Positions 11,632 to 23,580 of a stretch of DNA of 64,000 nucleotides are shown in pieces. Positions within the stretch are counted from its first letter, which is position 1; every line of letters begins with the position of its first letter. A model generated the notes under the pieces. It saw nothing but the letters and a program-made list of their open reading frames with translations. It had not been told where the DNA came from and did not search any database. This DNA is from Galbula dea (lineage: Eukaryota; Chordata; Aves; Piciformes; Galbulidae): contig VWZX01009005.1 of assembly GCA_013399015.1 (NCBI GenBank), forward strand, positions 2,378,716 through 2,442,715. Direction: 5' to 3'. Position numbers and translations under genes: made by a program.

Positions 11632-13198
11632 ATGGGGAATCAAGATGGGAAGCTAAAGAAAAATACGGGAGATGTGCATGAAGGAGGAGAGGATGCCTCT
11701 GGGCCCAAGGATACAGATGGCACAAAGAAGGTATCGGGAAGCAGAAGGGGACTGGGGAAGCATGGGAAAGGCAGTGAATCCGGTAAGAAGAAGGGTAAGT
11801 CGGACTCGAGGGCCTCAGTATTTTCAAACCTGAGGATCAGAAAAAATCTGTCCAAGGCTAAAGATGGGAATAGTAGTTCACGGGAGGATGTTTTGGAAAG
11901 CCAGGCCTTGCAGGCTGGGGAGCTGGACAGTACTCATTCAATTATTACCAAAACTCCAGATATAAGCATCTCTGCAGATGAAGGCGGTCTCTCAGACACA
12001 GACGTTGAACATTTTGAAATCAGAAATGAAACTGTCCCAGCTGCTGCAGAGACACAGGATGGACAAAGGACCAGCTCTGGCTCTGATACGGATATATACA
12101 GTTTCCATTCAGCCACAGAACAAGAGGATTTGCTTTCTGATATCCAGCAAGCTATTAGACTGCAGCATCAGCAGCAGGGGGCAATTAACATTGGAACTGA
12201 GGACCTTGTCACCAAAACAATGGGCCCACACATGGCTAATTCGCAAGCTTCCCCCTTAGATTTTGAACGTTTTCTTTCAGTAACTATCACAGAGAAAGAA
12301 AAGAGCCCAGACACTGAAGGGGCTTTTCCACCAGTACCTGAAATTGCAGAAAATGTTCCGATCTCCAATGCAACTGAGCGTGAACTGAAAGCACTGGAAA
12401 ATGGCACAGGCTCTCCTGGTAACGGCTTATTTGAAACACAAGAACGTAAGCTATTGATTGAGGAACAGAAACAGCTCATTGCTGGAGTGGATGCTGTAGC
12501 TAGTGAACTAGAAGATGATTTAAATAGAACTGTGGTAGAAAATGGGTCTCGGACACAAAGCTCCAAACAACCTTTTCCAACCTCAGTAGCAGATGCTGAG
12601 ACTAAAATTTCTGAAGTGCAGGCTGTTGATTTGCAGGGCTCAGTAACGGAGGATGGCATTTCAGATGCAGGCCATGATTATGCTGCTGAGACTCAGGAAG
12701 GGAAACAAGCTGTATCAACCAGTAAAGAGGACCTGCATAATGGTTTATCCACAGAAATGAAAAATGGCATTTTGTCCTCCGAGGGGACGGTAGGCAGCCC
12801 GATGCTTGGTTCCCGATGCTTTAAGCCCTATTTAATTAATCCTTGTTACATCAAAACCACAACTAGGCAACTGAGTTCTCCCAACCATTCGCCTTCTCCT
12901 TCCCCATCCCAGAGCCCACTTTTTACCAGGAGGCAGGAGTCCTTCTCCAAGAAAGAAAAAGTCTCAATCAAGAAGCAGAGGTCTGCTAGTTTAGCGGGTT
13001 TCTTTAGTCGTTCTGCTGACTGGACAGAGGAGGTGTCTAATCACAGATACGAGATAACGCAGAAGGTGGGCTCTGCAGGCTTCTTGGAGCACAAGGAGCT
13101 TAGAGAGAAACTGCAAACAGAAAGAGTGCCTTTGACTCAGTCAAGAAAGTCCTCAGGGGTGCAGGCTTCTGCAGAGACATTTCCCAATGTCTTTTCAG
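11632..13198 (+). CDS. FMN2: Formin-2, first coding exon (N-terminal regulatory region)
   Basis: This encodes residues 1-522 plus the first base of codon 523 of formin-2, an actin-nucleating and elongating formin. The start was chosen because MGNQDGKLKK opens the formin-2 family and the ATG lies in a good context (A at -3, G at +4). Gly2 followed by a small/polar stretch fits an N-myristoylation signal, backed by basic residues (KKKGK about 52-56, RIRKNLSK about 68-75). Family-specific blocks include SRASVFSNLRIRKNLSK, QRTSSGSDTDIYSFHSAT (about 145-162), DLLSDIQQAIRLQ (about 167-178), CYIKTTTRQLSSPNHS (405-420) with Ser-Pro repeats after it, and SRSADWTEE (about 459-467). The part between about 180 and 395 is acidic, disordered-looking and poorly conserved. 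The exon ends TTTTCAG|GTGAGT at 13198/13199 in phase 1. An upstream in-frame ATG at 11254 could lengthen the protein. Confidence 0.95.
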
Positions 13199-15056
13199 GT
13201 GAGTGACATGTGTTAAGGTATTTTTTTCCAGAGATGCTTTGAAAATATATGTAAAATACTTGAATTCAGTCCTTTGCAGGTACTATTGTCTTGTGCTGGC
13301 AGTTTTAAAATTGAAAAGCCTTATATTGCAAAGACAGTCACATTTCATTAAAATGAGCATAGCCTCTCTATTGAGTGTAAGCCTGGTAGTACTGACATTA
13401 AAGGAAGTGCATAACTCAAAGTTTTTCTGCTTTTCTACTTTGCCTAAATCCTGTAGGAAAAGGCTGGATGGCTAAATTATTCTTGTTGAAAAAATGGTAA
13501 GGGTTGCATTGTTGTAGGCAGACCAGGCATAAATGGATCTTTCATATCTTTCATACAGCTTTCTGTAGGTGTGATCCTGTTTGGGGTTTTCTTGTGCTAG
13601 GTATTGTTCTGGTACACTGTAAATATTTGAGAGCTGCACCTGGTGTTAGACTGAGGCAATGATGAGGATTTGCTTAATGCTAAAAGGAAAAAGCCCTGCA
13701 AGCACAGATGGACAGCACCACAGAAAGGAGCCAATTTCCCTGTCAGAAAGAGGAAAAGAGGAGAAGGAAAAAATGTTAATGACTTGAAAAAGGCAATGTG
13801 AAATGAATAAGAGAAGGGAAACTCTGGGTACTACAGTTTGGTAGCTGTGGTAGGCTGCTGCTCAGGCTACGTAAGGTGACTAATTTGGGAAAGCATTCTT
13901 TTATCTTGCCTGTTAGTAGCTTGCATCCTCTCACAAAGGCATAGAAATAGTTTACAAATTAAATAGTGTGACTAGATGGCTATGTTTTCCTGCACTTTTA
14001 GGGTTCTTTTTTCCCCCATCTGAAGTTTCTGTATGAAGCTAATTTATTCACAAATAGAGAAGGCCTCTCCCACATAGGAGGTATGTATACAGAGGAAACT
14101 CTGTAACATGCTTCATTTAACTTGGGAAAACTGCAGAACTAAGAGAATACAGAGAACATGCCCTACAAGCACCCAGTACAAGATGAAAAGAATTGACTAT
14201 AATCAGGTTTGTTTTAAATAAAAGTCTGTTCTAGATGCATAAGCACAGTAAGCATATAGGTACCCAAACTATCTGCAAAAAATTCTGTTGTGCTTTTATG
14301 AAAACTAAACAAAATAGAATGGTTTATGAAGGCAATAAGGACATGATTTAAAAATCATGTGCAAAAGAACAGTTAAGCCATCAACAACAGTTTTGCATTG
14401 CAAGGATATCTTGGTTTATGCCATTCAGTTTAAAAATCATATAGCTTGTAATCATTCACATTCATAATTGCTTTCTTTGTACATGTTCTACTCTGACATC
14501 ACAGTAATAGTGGTGAATAGTAGTGGGAAACTGAATTTAAACTTAGTCTCTTTTGCACAGCAGCTAGCTCCAGGAGTTTTAAATACTCAGGTAAAGTATT
14601 AACATTATTTTCCAGATTCAAATCAAAACAATACTTTTATTCTTCAGTAGTCTTGAGCCTATTTCAGCATTCAAAATTAGAATTCAACTTTTTAACTCTA
14701 AAAAACCCAGCTCCCTCTGAAAGAGATTAGCTCCCCTGTGAAGTGAGCTGAATCTTTTGTTGTAAATCTCTTCCTCTTGTTTTCTTAGATTTAATTTTAG
14801 ACACCTCTTACTAAAGTTTTATGATGTAAGATGATCACTTTTCAGATGTACAGCATATAAAAGCACACTTTTTTAATCAACTTTTGACACTTTATAAACA
14901 ACTTGGAGAGTGAAGACTTAAATTGCACCTGTTATTAAAATGTTTTTCTTCATGGTGGTGCTATAGTGGAAATTTTATGTGGCAAACTTCAAGAGAATGG
15001 AATTACTTTTTAGAGACCAGTTTTCCAGGAAACACTTTTTTCACATTTCCTCACAA

Positions 15057-15139
15057 GTGTCTAGGGAATCCTGCTGTGGCAGGGGGGTTGGACTAGATGA
15101 TCTCCCAAGGTCCCTTCCAACTCCTAATATTCTGTGATT
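15057..15139 (+). mobile_element. CR1 3'-end fragment
   Basis: About 80 bp matching the CR1 3' terminus, including gggttggactagatgatct and cccttccaact, ending in a single attctgtgatt tail. It is extremely 5'-truncated with no coding content. It shares the tcctaatattctgtgatt ending with the copy at 22362-22438, so the two belong to one subfamily. Confidence 0.88.
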
Positions 15140-18100
15140 TACTAATTAATTTTTTTTGTTACCTTTTCCCAACAACACTTTAGACTGTTACTGTGAAGGG
15201 ACCAATGCCCAATGCAACAGTAGTTCTATCTCCAATGGAAATTGTGGTGGCCCTCATTTGCATATACATAGCAACTCTCTTCACAGGCAGAGGACAATTA
15301 TACCTTTCACTCTTCCAGAAAAGCTTGAAATGAGGGAAGTGGAAATTACATGATATCACTTGATGTCTTTTTGATCATTCTTAATTTTTTTTAAATATAT
15401 ATTTACAAGCTGAAAATTATCAACAGTATAAAAATAGAAACCAGTGTGCATAAAAAAAAAAAGAATTTACACTTAGCATTAATATTCCCACAGCCAACTG
15501 TGATTTCTGTAAGAGCAGAAAAGCCTCTTTATTTAAACCAGTCTGCACAGCAACAATTACAGAAATAATTTAACTGTAATTTGAATACTGCTTTTGAAAA
15601 ATGTTCTATTTTAATTGCATGCATGAGCTGCATTAATTCAGGGATTACCATCAGGCCTTTAGAAATAACATTCTTTATAGGAGCTCATTTCTATCTTTAA
15701 AAAAAAAAACCCCTGCTTCTTGCCTAGAGCATTAATTCCCATCTTGCTGTGCAGTGACTGCAGTGTTGTTCTGCATTTCTAACTAGAATCAAGTAAAATA
15801 TTCCACAACACTTTAGTGTCAATTTTAATGACAGCAGGTTCTATGTAATGACTGGCCTACTTTGGCACTATGTTGTGGTTTGGCTGTGTGCCATTTGGTT
15901 TTCATAATGATCCATATGAACTTTTACAAGGCTCTTTTAATGTAAAATGCAGATGGAAGCCAACAAACATCTGGAATGGTAGAGAATTTGCATATTTTAT
16001 ATTTGCTTTATATGAGAGAGAGTAAAGGGTGGTATTTCAAATTTGATGCAATGGCTAAGAATGGAGTGTGGACAAATTTATGGGCACTTTGTGATTCAGA
16101 CATCAGATCTGTTTATTTTATGATAAGGACAGCTGTAGTTGAGATTGCAGTGACAGTAATTAGAAGTTCTAGATTACCTGATGCACAGTGGAAACATGGC
16201 TTCTATATTGTGATCCCAGGAAGACAACAGCTAAACCTGAATGTAGAGGATTGACTCTCTCACTTTGGTGGGTGGCAATGAAGGATTTGCACTAACAGCA
16301 AGAGAAGTATCTTTGTGGGAAAATGAAATTGATGATTCCAAATGTTAACATAACTGGGGAAAAAAAAAGCTAATAGGTTGATTAAATAAAAAGGAGTTCA
16401 TCCTTGCTTTAATTTCAAGTGCAGTGATTGCAGAGGAGCTAGTAAGGGTGTCTGTTACATAAACTGAATGAAAGACTCCCACCAGCTGCCCCAGATGGTA
16501 ATTAAACTCGACCCAGACAAGCCCATGCCCTTTCTAATCTCTGTTAGCTGGCTGTAACATGCTGCTGCCTGTACCTCTTTCAAACAGATCATTTATCTTT
16601 AAATTTCTCTTCAGAGATTTATAGTTGACTTGCTCTAGCTGTAAACAGGAGACAAACAAACACAAAATCTTGACTACCATAAAACAAAACCTGAAGTCAG
16701 TCCCATGCTTGTGTATTCTCAGCCACTTTCTGATTTCCATGGAGTGCTGCTGGCCTGCTTCTCACAAAGGCCACTTTATTTCACAGCTAATATCCTCTGC
16801 ACCCACTTGCAGTTCAGTGCAGTGTCTGCAGGCATATACAAAGGTCTTAGTATAGATAAGTATGTGAAGACTTGAAAAAAAACAGGATGAAGGTTTGTTT
16901 CTGAGACAGTGCATAGATCTTTTTAGATACTTTTTCAACATTGTAGGGTTTGTTGGTTTAGGTTGGTTGTTTTTTCATTCTGGTTCATGTGATAATGCAC
17001 ACAATATGGATTTGTTTCTGCTGGCATCCTGATGAGAATGTTTATCATGCAACTGTTATTTAAGACTGCTTAAGTTTTACTGTTTCACTGATGAAGTTTG
17101 TCAGCAGTGATACAAGTGTTTCTTTTATAAGATGGTGGGACAGTGCAAACCCCTCTAAGGGAGCTGCCCAACAGCAACCCTTCATGTGATAACAGGATCA
17201 CACACTACACTGAGTGTTCCTATTGAACACTCAACAATCTGAAGGGAAAGATTGTCCTCTTTTTGTCTAGTAACCAAAACTGGGGGGTGGGTGGCACTCC
17301 AACTACAGTAAAATGTGTTTGAAAATGAGCTGCAATATGTCACTGAAAGACTGGTGAGTGTAGATATGTTGCTTTTATGTTAATATTGCCAGTACTGCAA
17401 TATGGGAATCTTAGCAAGATGAATAATATGACTGGAATGCATTGCTGCCACTAGATTGTTTTGATGGGGTCTCATGACTAAGGCTTTGATCTTTATCTAA
17501 AACTTCATTGGGAGTAGCAGATTTTGGTCATGGGGTTGAATGGCTGCATCTCTGAGGGGTGACCTCGTTCTGAGCAGCAACTCCGTTATGAGGTCTGACT
17601 AGCAGCCTGACTTATGTTTGGAGTAAAAATCTGTTGTCTTGGTTTCCTAAGTCTTTTTTTGGGGTGCAGAGGGGGAAAGGAAAAAGGACAGTTTATAGCT
17701 GGATGTCTGTGCAGCTCTGCTTCATCTGAAACACAGTACCAGTATAATATTGATCTGGCTAGAACTGGTCATTGAAGGACATTGTGTGCTTCAATGATTT
17801 AATTTCTGTGAGAAGAGCAGTGGATTATTGCAGTGGGAACAATTAGGTGGAATATAAAGTTGACTCTATTTCTTGGCTTTAATTGTGCTTTATTATTAAA
17901 AAAATAATAATCATTTAATAGCTGGGGTGATATCTCAATTTAAAAAAAACCCAAAAAACATAAAACCCCTCTTCTTAACAGAAAAGAAACCTGTTTCTTG
18001 AAGTAAGCCTCACTTTTTTCCTCTAAGCTGTCATGTCTAAAGAAAAATAAACTTGGAATTGAAAAACCTCTCTAGGAATATTTTAGAATGCCTATGTAAG

Positions 18101-18845
18101 ACAGATCAAGTTCTAATGTGAATCAGTAATAGAAAATGCAAAACTACTAATTACCAAAGATATAATATTTTTTGTGTACTGTAGTTTAACCAAGCTTAGG
18201 ATATGGTCAAGTGCATTCTTCATAAAATACTCCTGCCAAAATTTGGTCTTACATAAGGAATGGCAGTGATGAAGCATATGTGTAGGTGTTTCTTTGACTG
18301 TGGCCTTGATTCTATTTAGGTTTATTGAAGAGCATAATGCTGTAGCAGCTAGATGGAATACAGCAGTTTCTGTAAACTTACTTTTATGCACACAATTTTT
18401 GGTTTTGGGGGTACAAGGGGAAGGTGGTAGAAGCAGTGAGAAGTGCTCTCAAAGGAAGGCAATGGAAATATGTGAGGATTTGACATTGGGTCACCTTATT
18501 CATGCCCCTTCATGAGATAACAGAAGGCCAGTTGCATTTTGTTAGATGCTTTAGAAAAGGCAGCACAGTGGGTCTGGGAGCTGTCTCACACTTGTTCTTT
18601 TAAGTAGCAGCAACTTCCTGCATTCTTATATTGCAGTTCTCTGTAAAGGTCTGTTACCTTGAGTACAAAATGAGTATTCTTCAATTTGTTTCCATATTGA
18701 TGCTTTCCAGAATGTTTCCTTCACACTGATGAAAATAGCTAGGCTTTCTGACCACAAATGTTGGTGTTTTCTGATGCAAAATTTATTCTCAGAGGAAGTC
18801 AGTCATGTTCTGTATTTATTTGTAGATGCATAGCTAGAAGAATTG

Positions 18846-19083
18846 TGCCAGGGTAGGTTTAGATTAGATATTAGGAAGAATTTCTTTACTGAAAGAGTGG
18901 TAAGATATTGGAATAGGCTGCCCAGGGAGGTGGTGGAGTCACCATCCCTGGAGGTTTTTAAGAAGAGGCTAGATGTGTTTCTTCAGGGGATGATTTAGGG
19001 ATAAGAGTAGTGTAGGGCTATTGGTTGGACTAGATGATCTTGAGGGTCCTTTCCAACCGTAATCATTCTGTGATTCTGTGAGT
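18846..19083 (+). mobile_element. CR1 fragment, plus strand
   Basis: About 240 bp of CR1 3' sequence. It begins in the degenerate ORF2 C-terminal region (ggtttagattagatattagg, then ggctgcccagggaggtggtggag) and ends with ggttggactagatgatcttg and attctgtgattctgtgag. It shares an unusual internal block (cttcaggggatgatttaggg) with the copy at 42386-42528, so these two form a subfamily distinct from the other copies here. It lies tail-to-tail with the minus-strand copy at 19341. Confidence 0.92.
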
Positions 19084-19340
19084 CAGTTAACAGTTTTGCA
19101 ACAGTAAGAAGCAGTGTTTAAGGTTGTATTGTGTAAACAACATCACAGTTGTTAAAGTAAATCCCAATATACATAAAAATAAATGGAAATATATAAATAG
19201 AGAAGTACAAAAATTCTTGAGAATTTAATCTTCTTCTTGTCTTGGCATATGCAGATAAACAGTGGCAGGAAAGCATAGTCACAAATGAGATTTATCATTA
19301 AGATATTCTTATTTGTTAGTAAATGTAGGACTTGTCTGGT

Positions 19341-19627
19341 CACAGAATCACAGAATGTTAGGAGTTGGAAGGGACCTCGAAAGATCATCTAGTCCAACCT
19401 CCCTGCCACAGCAGGATTCCCTAGACCAGCTCACACAGAAGTGTGTCCAGATGAGTTTTGAATCTCTCCACAGAAAGGGACTCCCCAACCTCTCTGGGCA
19501 GTCTGTGCCAGTGCTCTGGCACCTCAACTGGGAAAATTTTTTTTCTTGTATTCACATGGAACCTCCTGTGCTTCAGCTTACACCCATTGCCCCTTGTCTT
19601 GTCACTAGGTCTCACTGAGAAGAGCTT
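19341..19627 (-). mobile_element. CR1 fragment, minus strand
   Basis: The low-coordinate end carries the inverted CR1 3' terminus (cacagaatgttaggagttgg, gggacctcgaaagatcatct). On the minus strand it encodes the last part of CR1 ORF2, with DKTRGNGCKLKHRRFHVNTR visible before the HWHRLPREV motif. It is truncated at the 5' side near 19627. It is nearly the same sequence as the copies at 8972-9344 and 29181-29495. Confidence 0.92.
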
Positions 19628-19836
19628 AGGTTCTATATGAAATTTATCAGGAGTGCCAGAGCTCAGTACCTGAATTTGGTGTGAATTTGGATCAGGAGGA
19701 AGTATTTTACTGTGGAATTAATTACAGGAGGCATTTTTCATTCTAGAGTTTATTTGATGCTGAGATCTGGTTTGGATGTCCCTTAAAGATGCATAATAGG
19801 AGTTATTTTCCCCTGATACTTATTACTTATTCTAGA

Positions 19837-20015
19837 ACATCTGGAGTTGGAAGGGACCCACAAGGATCATCAAATCCAACTACTATCTCTGCACAGGACA
19901 ACCCCCCAAAATTACACTGTGTGCCTGAGGGTCTTGTCCAAATGCTGCTTGAATTCTGTCAGGCTTAGTGACTACCTTGGGGAGCCTGTTCCAGTGCTCC
20001 ACCACCCTCTGGGGA
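19837..20015 (-). mobile_element. Older CR1-like fragment, minus strand
   Basis: It starts with ctggagttggaagggaccca and continues through a diverged ORF2 tail, including ggggagcctgttccagtgct, the reverse complement of a common CR1 block. It is more diverged than its neighbour at 19341 and lacks the same internal sequence, which suggests an older subfamily. Confidence 0.82.
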
Positions 20016-22361
20016 TTTGATTAATATTAAAAACCCAGCAGTTATTGAAGTTGGACAAGATTGTCAGTCCTTGGGTGCCAAGGTCCTGGAGAGGAAAGAG
20101 AGGTAAGGCATGCTGGGAGTTTAATGATTAGATTGAAAGAAATTTGTTATTCATGTCTCACTTTAGAGGCTTGCTAGTACAGTTCAGTTGTGTCTTGTGA
20201 CCTGTGGCTGCTTGAACAAATACTTGGATTAACTTCTAAGCTAGAGATGGACCAGGCTGCATTTAATGTTAAATGAAATGTTGAACCACTGGGAATAAAG
20301 AAGTTTTACAAAACTGGATTGTAAAAAACCAGTGGGTATCAGTTTGGACTGATAAAAGATGCTGTTAATAATAGCTGCCCCAAAAGACATCAGAGGAGCT
20401 TCTTACTTTAAAGAGCTAGACAGAAAGAGTTGTGGCTTTCCAGCAGTCTGTGGGAACTTGGCACAGAATGCTGCCTTCACATCACAAATCACCACAGAAA
20501 CTAAAAGGGTAAAGATGAGCAGAATTAAATACTTGCTGAGAGGAACCTAAGCACCTGTAAAACAAGAAAGTTGCCAAAAACACATATGGTGCTTAGAAGA
20601 TTTGGTAGACAAACACATATAGATTCTCTTTTATCATAAACTCCTATAATTGGGAAAACTTTAGCAATATGTCTCTGTAATGTGCAATAATACTGCATTA
20701 GAACCTGAAGAGAAATCATGATGAAAGGAGACATGCCATATAATGTTGTAGGAGGGTGCATCTCACTTATGTTTTTAGACAAGTATTTGATAGTGTGTAC
20801 CACTGCTCTGTCATAATTGGGGATTTTTTTCCTGTTTAAAAACTTCAGTTTCTGAAAGACGTTTAGTGACATAAGATATATTGCTGTGTGGCATGAAGAG
20901 TGAAAGGCAGGGATAAAAGCATAGTTTAATACTTGCCTCAGCTTATCCTGTTATACATATGCCATGTATCAGAAAATTCAGTGTGTGGGAAAGGTGTAAA
21001 ATCTAACTTGCTGTGAAAGCAAAATTTCAAGGAGCTTAATGTTCAAGTTAGGGATGCAGTGCTTCAGAGGCTTACTAATCTACAAGAGTTCTGGAAGTGC
21101 TGTCATAGGCCATCAAAAATATTCTAATATATTTTGAAACTCTGATGACAGCTAAGTTACAATACTTGGGGTTTAGAGAAAGTACTACATTGTTGCTATT
21201 GTAAATGTTTGAGGTAATTTTAATCTTAATTTTGGCTGCAGCAGCAAGTAAGGCTTCTGAACAAACCTTGAAGGTGGAAATTATAAGATATAATTATTTG
21301 AAAAGGGGGTAGAGAGACACAGAAGAGAATGCAGTATGGTTTTAGCAAGAATCATTAAGACTACATTGATAGATTCTTTTTTTGGTACAGCTGTTTTCTA
21401 GACAATGCAAGAGTGGGAGGAAGGAATTAATCTGAGATTCTGTACAAAATGACAACACTGCAAATCACTTACCCAAAGCAGAAAAATACTGGGGGTGTTG
21501 ACAAGGAATTCTGCCTTGTTAATACACTGCCACCAGAGAGGAACAGCTTTATTTTGGCCTAATTCTACCTAATGTTGTGAAATATAGGCTTCATCAGGCT
21601 CTGGAAGTTTATTGCATAATTTACACAAGTAGAGCTGCATCCTGACCTTTGTCCCAACCATAGCATTTGCAGGACTTGACATTTTCATTACCAACTACAA
21701 CTTTACTGAAAGTTTTGTCTTTCTTTATTATCACACAAATGCCAAAATTAGGAACTGGGCTGGCATTGGGAGCTCATTCACCAGGACAAAGGTCTGTGCT
21801 AATTATATTTCTGAGTTGACTGTTTCAGCTCTTCCCAGCATAATTTGTGCAAATATGGCATATGGTTTAGTAATCTTTTAACAGATAATTGGGAGACATG
21901 CTGAAATTGGTGTTGTTGCCAAGTCTTATAGCCAGCATAAGTGGAGCAAGCTGTTTTAAAATACAGCTGCTTGGTTCAATCAAGGGTTCCCATGGATAAG
22001 GAGATAGGGTGTTTTGAAAACTATTTGTATTTCTCATCTTTTAGTTTTGGAGAATCCTATTTTCAAATTTTACCAGACCTCCACTCCAGGGCATTCCTGG
22101 AAGAATTTGAGGGGCTTTTATATGAGGTGCCACTTTTACTTTATGTGCTCTGTCATGGCCCTGGGCACAGCAGCAGGATTCTCTAGTGGTAAATTGTGCC
22201 TTTGGTTTCAAAAGAGATCATGCACATGTGTTTCCTAGAATTTGTTGGGATGTCTCAAACACTTGAATGTGATTTTCTGTAACTGTGTAATGGGTTTGCT
22301 GTCCTAGCTGAGTGAGTTGAAGTCTCACTGATACAGTTATTCAGGCTGGTTTTGCACAATC

Positions 22362-22438
22362 CAGAATCTTGCTGTGGCGGGGGGGTTGGGCTAGATGATC
22401 TTTCAAGGTCCCTTCCAACTCCTAATATTCTGTGATTA
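22362..22438 (+). mobile_element. CR1 3'-end fragment
   Basis: About 75 bp of CR1 3' end (gggggttgggctagatgatc, aggtcccttccaactcctaa) ending in attctgtgatt. It is the sister of the short copy at 15057-15139 and has no coding content. Confidence 0.87.
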
Positions 22439-23478
22439 GTGATAATTGTGAGGCTAAAATAAGGGGAAAAAATTTCTTTCTTGTGGTTCTAACTTAGAGA
22501 TAGTCAGGACTTTTCATGGAAAATTTTTAACAGTCAAGAAGGGTACTAAGGGACAAGATACTGTAAATGAACAGAGCTTGAGATACCAAGAGGTTTAGAC
22601 AGCTTGGCAAAAGTAAGGCATGGTGTTTCATGTGATAATCAGGTACAGGACTGACAGGTATGAAATTAATAATTTAGAGGGTTTTTTCTCTAGTGGTTTG
22701 AAGAGTCTATGAAGGTAATCAATCTATCAATCCCTACATTCTTCACTGGAATTTAATAAGTATTTCTGATTTTGAAATTACATGTCCATGTGTATGGAAA
22801 TGTATGCAAAAAAAGGCATACAAAACTGGAGGGACAACAGAAGATATGTTGATATATGCCTTTTTCTTAATTCCTGTTTAGAAAGATTTTCTGCTTTTGA
22901 CTTCTAAAATTAAGATCATGTTTGGGTTTAGTTCATGCCACCCATGGGAACACAGCCAGGAAATCTGGAGACAAAACATCAAAGATAGGACAATCCTCTC
23001 AGCCATTTCCACACATCCTTAGCTTTAGCAATGTTCTAAATACTAAAATAGACATAAGTGTATATATAAAGTATATAATATAGATAACAGGATGATATAC
23101 AATATAGATACATAAAAACAATGTATAACCTTTGGGCTTTTTCCCTTAAAAGCATATTTAGCACACAAGCAGTGCATGCAGATACTGTTACACTTATAAG
23201 AACAACAAAAGGACATCTTTTTATGACAGAATTGTATTTGTACCGTAACCATAGACCTTGTCAAGTGGTGTTATTTGTAAGATTTATGTTGCCTGGAAAT
23301 TAGACTTGTGACATTCATAGTGAAAGGATTAGATTGTGGGTTTTTTTCCTGTTATGAAACCATATCCTGTGTGCAGGCCTATTGCTTGGTGGGTTTTCCA
23401 TGTTTTATGTAACCAGGCTGTGAGAACACTGTCACATGGTTTCAGGAAACTATATGTCAATGAAAATTCAATCCATTT

Positions 23479-23580
23479 TTAAAAACAAACACAAACAAAA
23501 AAACCCAGACAATCAACCAAACAAAAGCTCAACAACAACAACAAAAACCCATGCAAAACCAAAATAGTCAAAACAACCCC
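23479..23580 (+). repeat. A/CA-rich low-complexity tract
   Basis: About 100 bases consist almost entirely of A and C (aaacaaacacaaacaaaaaa, caacaacaacaacaaaaacc) with few T or G. It could be a decayed poly-A-derived simple repeat. No flanking retroposed gene is recognisable. Confidence 0.7.

Noticed and set aside
12168..12659. Minus-strand 163-codon reading frame inside exon 1
   Set aside because: It lies entirely opposite the formin-2 exon and is Ser/Cys-rich, as expected from complementing Glu/Thr-rich codons. The smaller minus-strand frames at 11309-11855 are rejected for the same reason.
15976..16254. 92-codon plus-strand reading frame in intron 1
   Set aside because: It has no family resemblance and no splice junctions compatible with the FMN2 phase. 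It could be chance; the surrounding segment is noted only as possible regulatory sequence.
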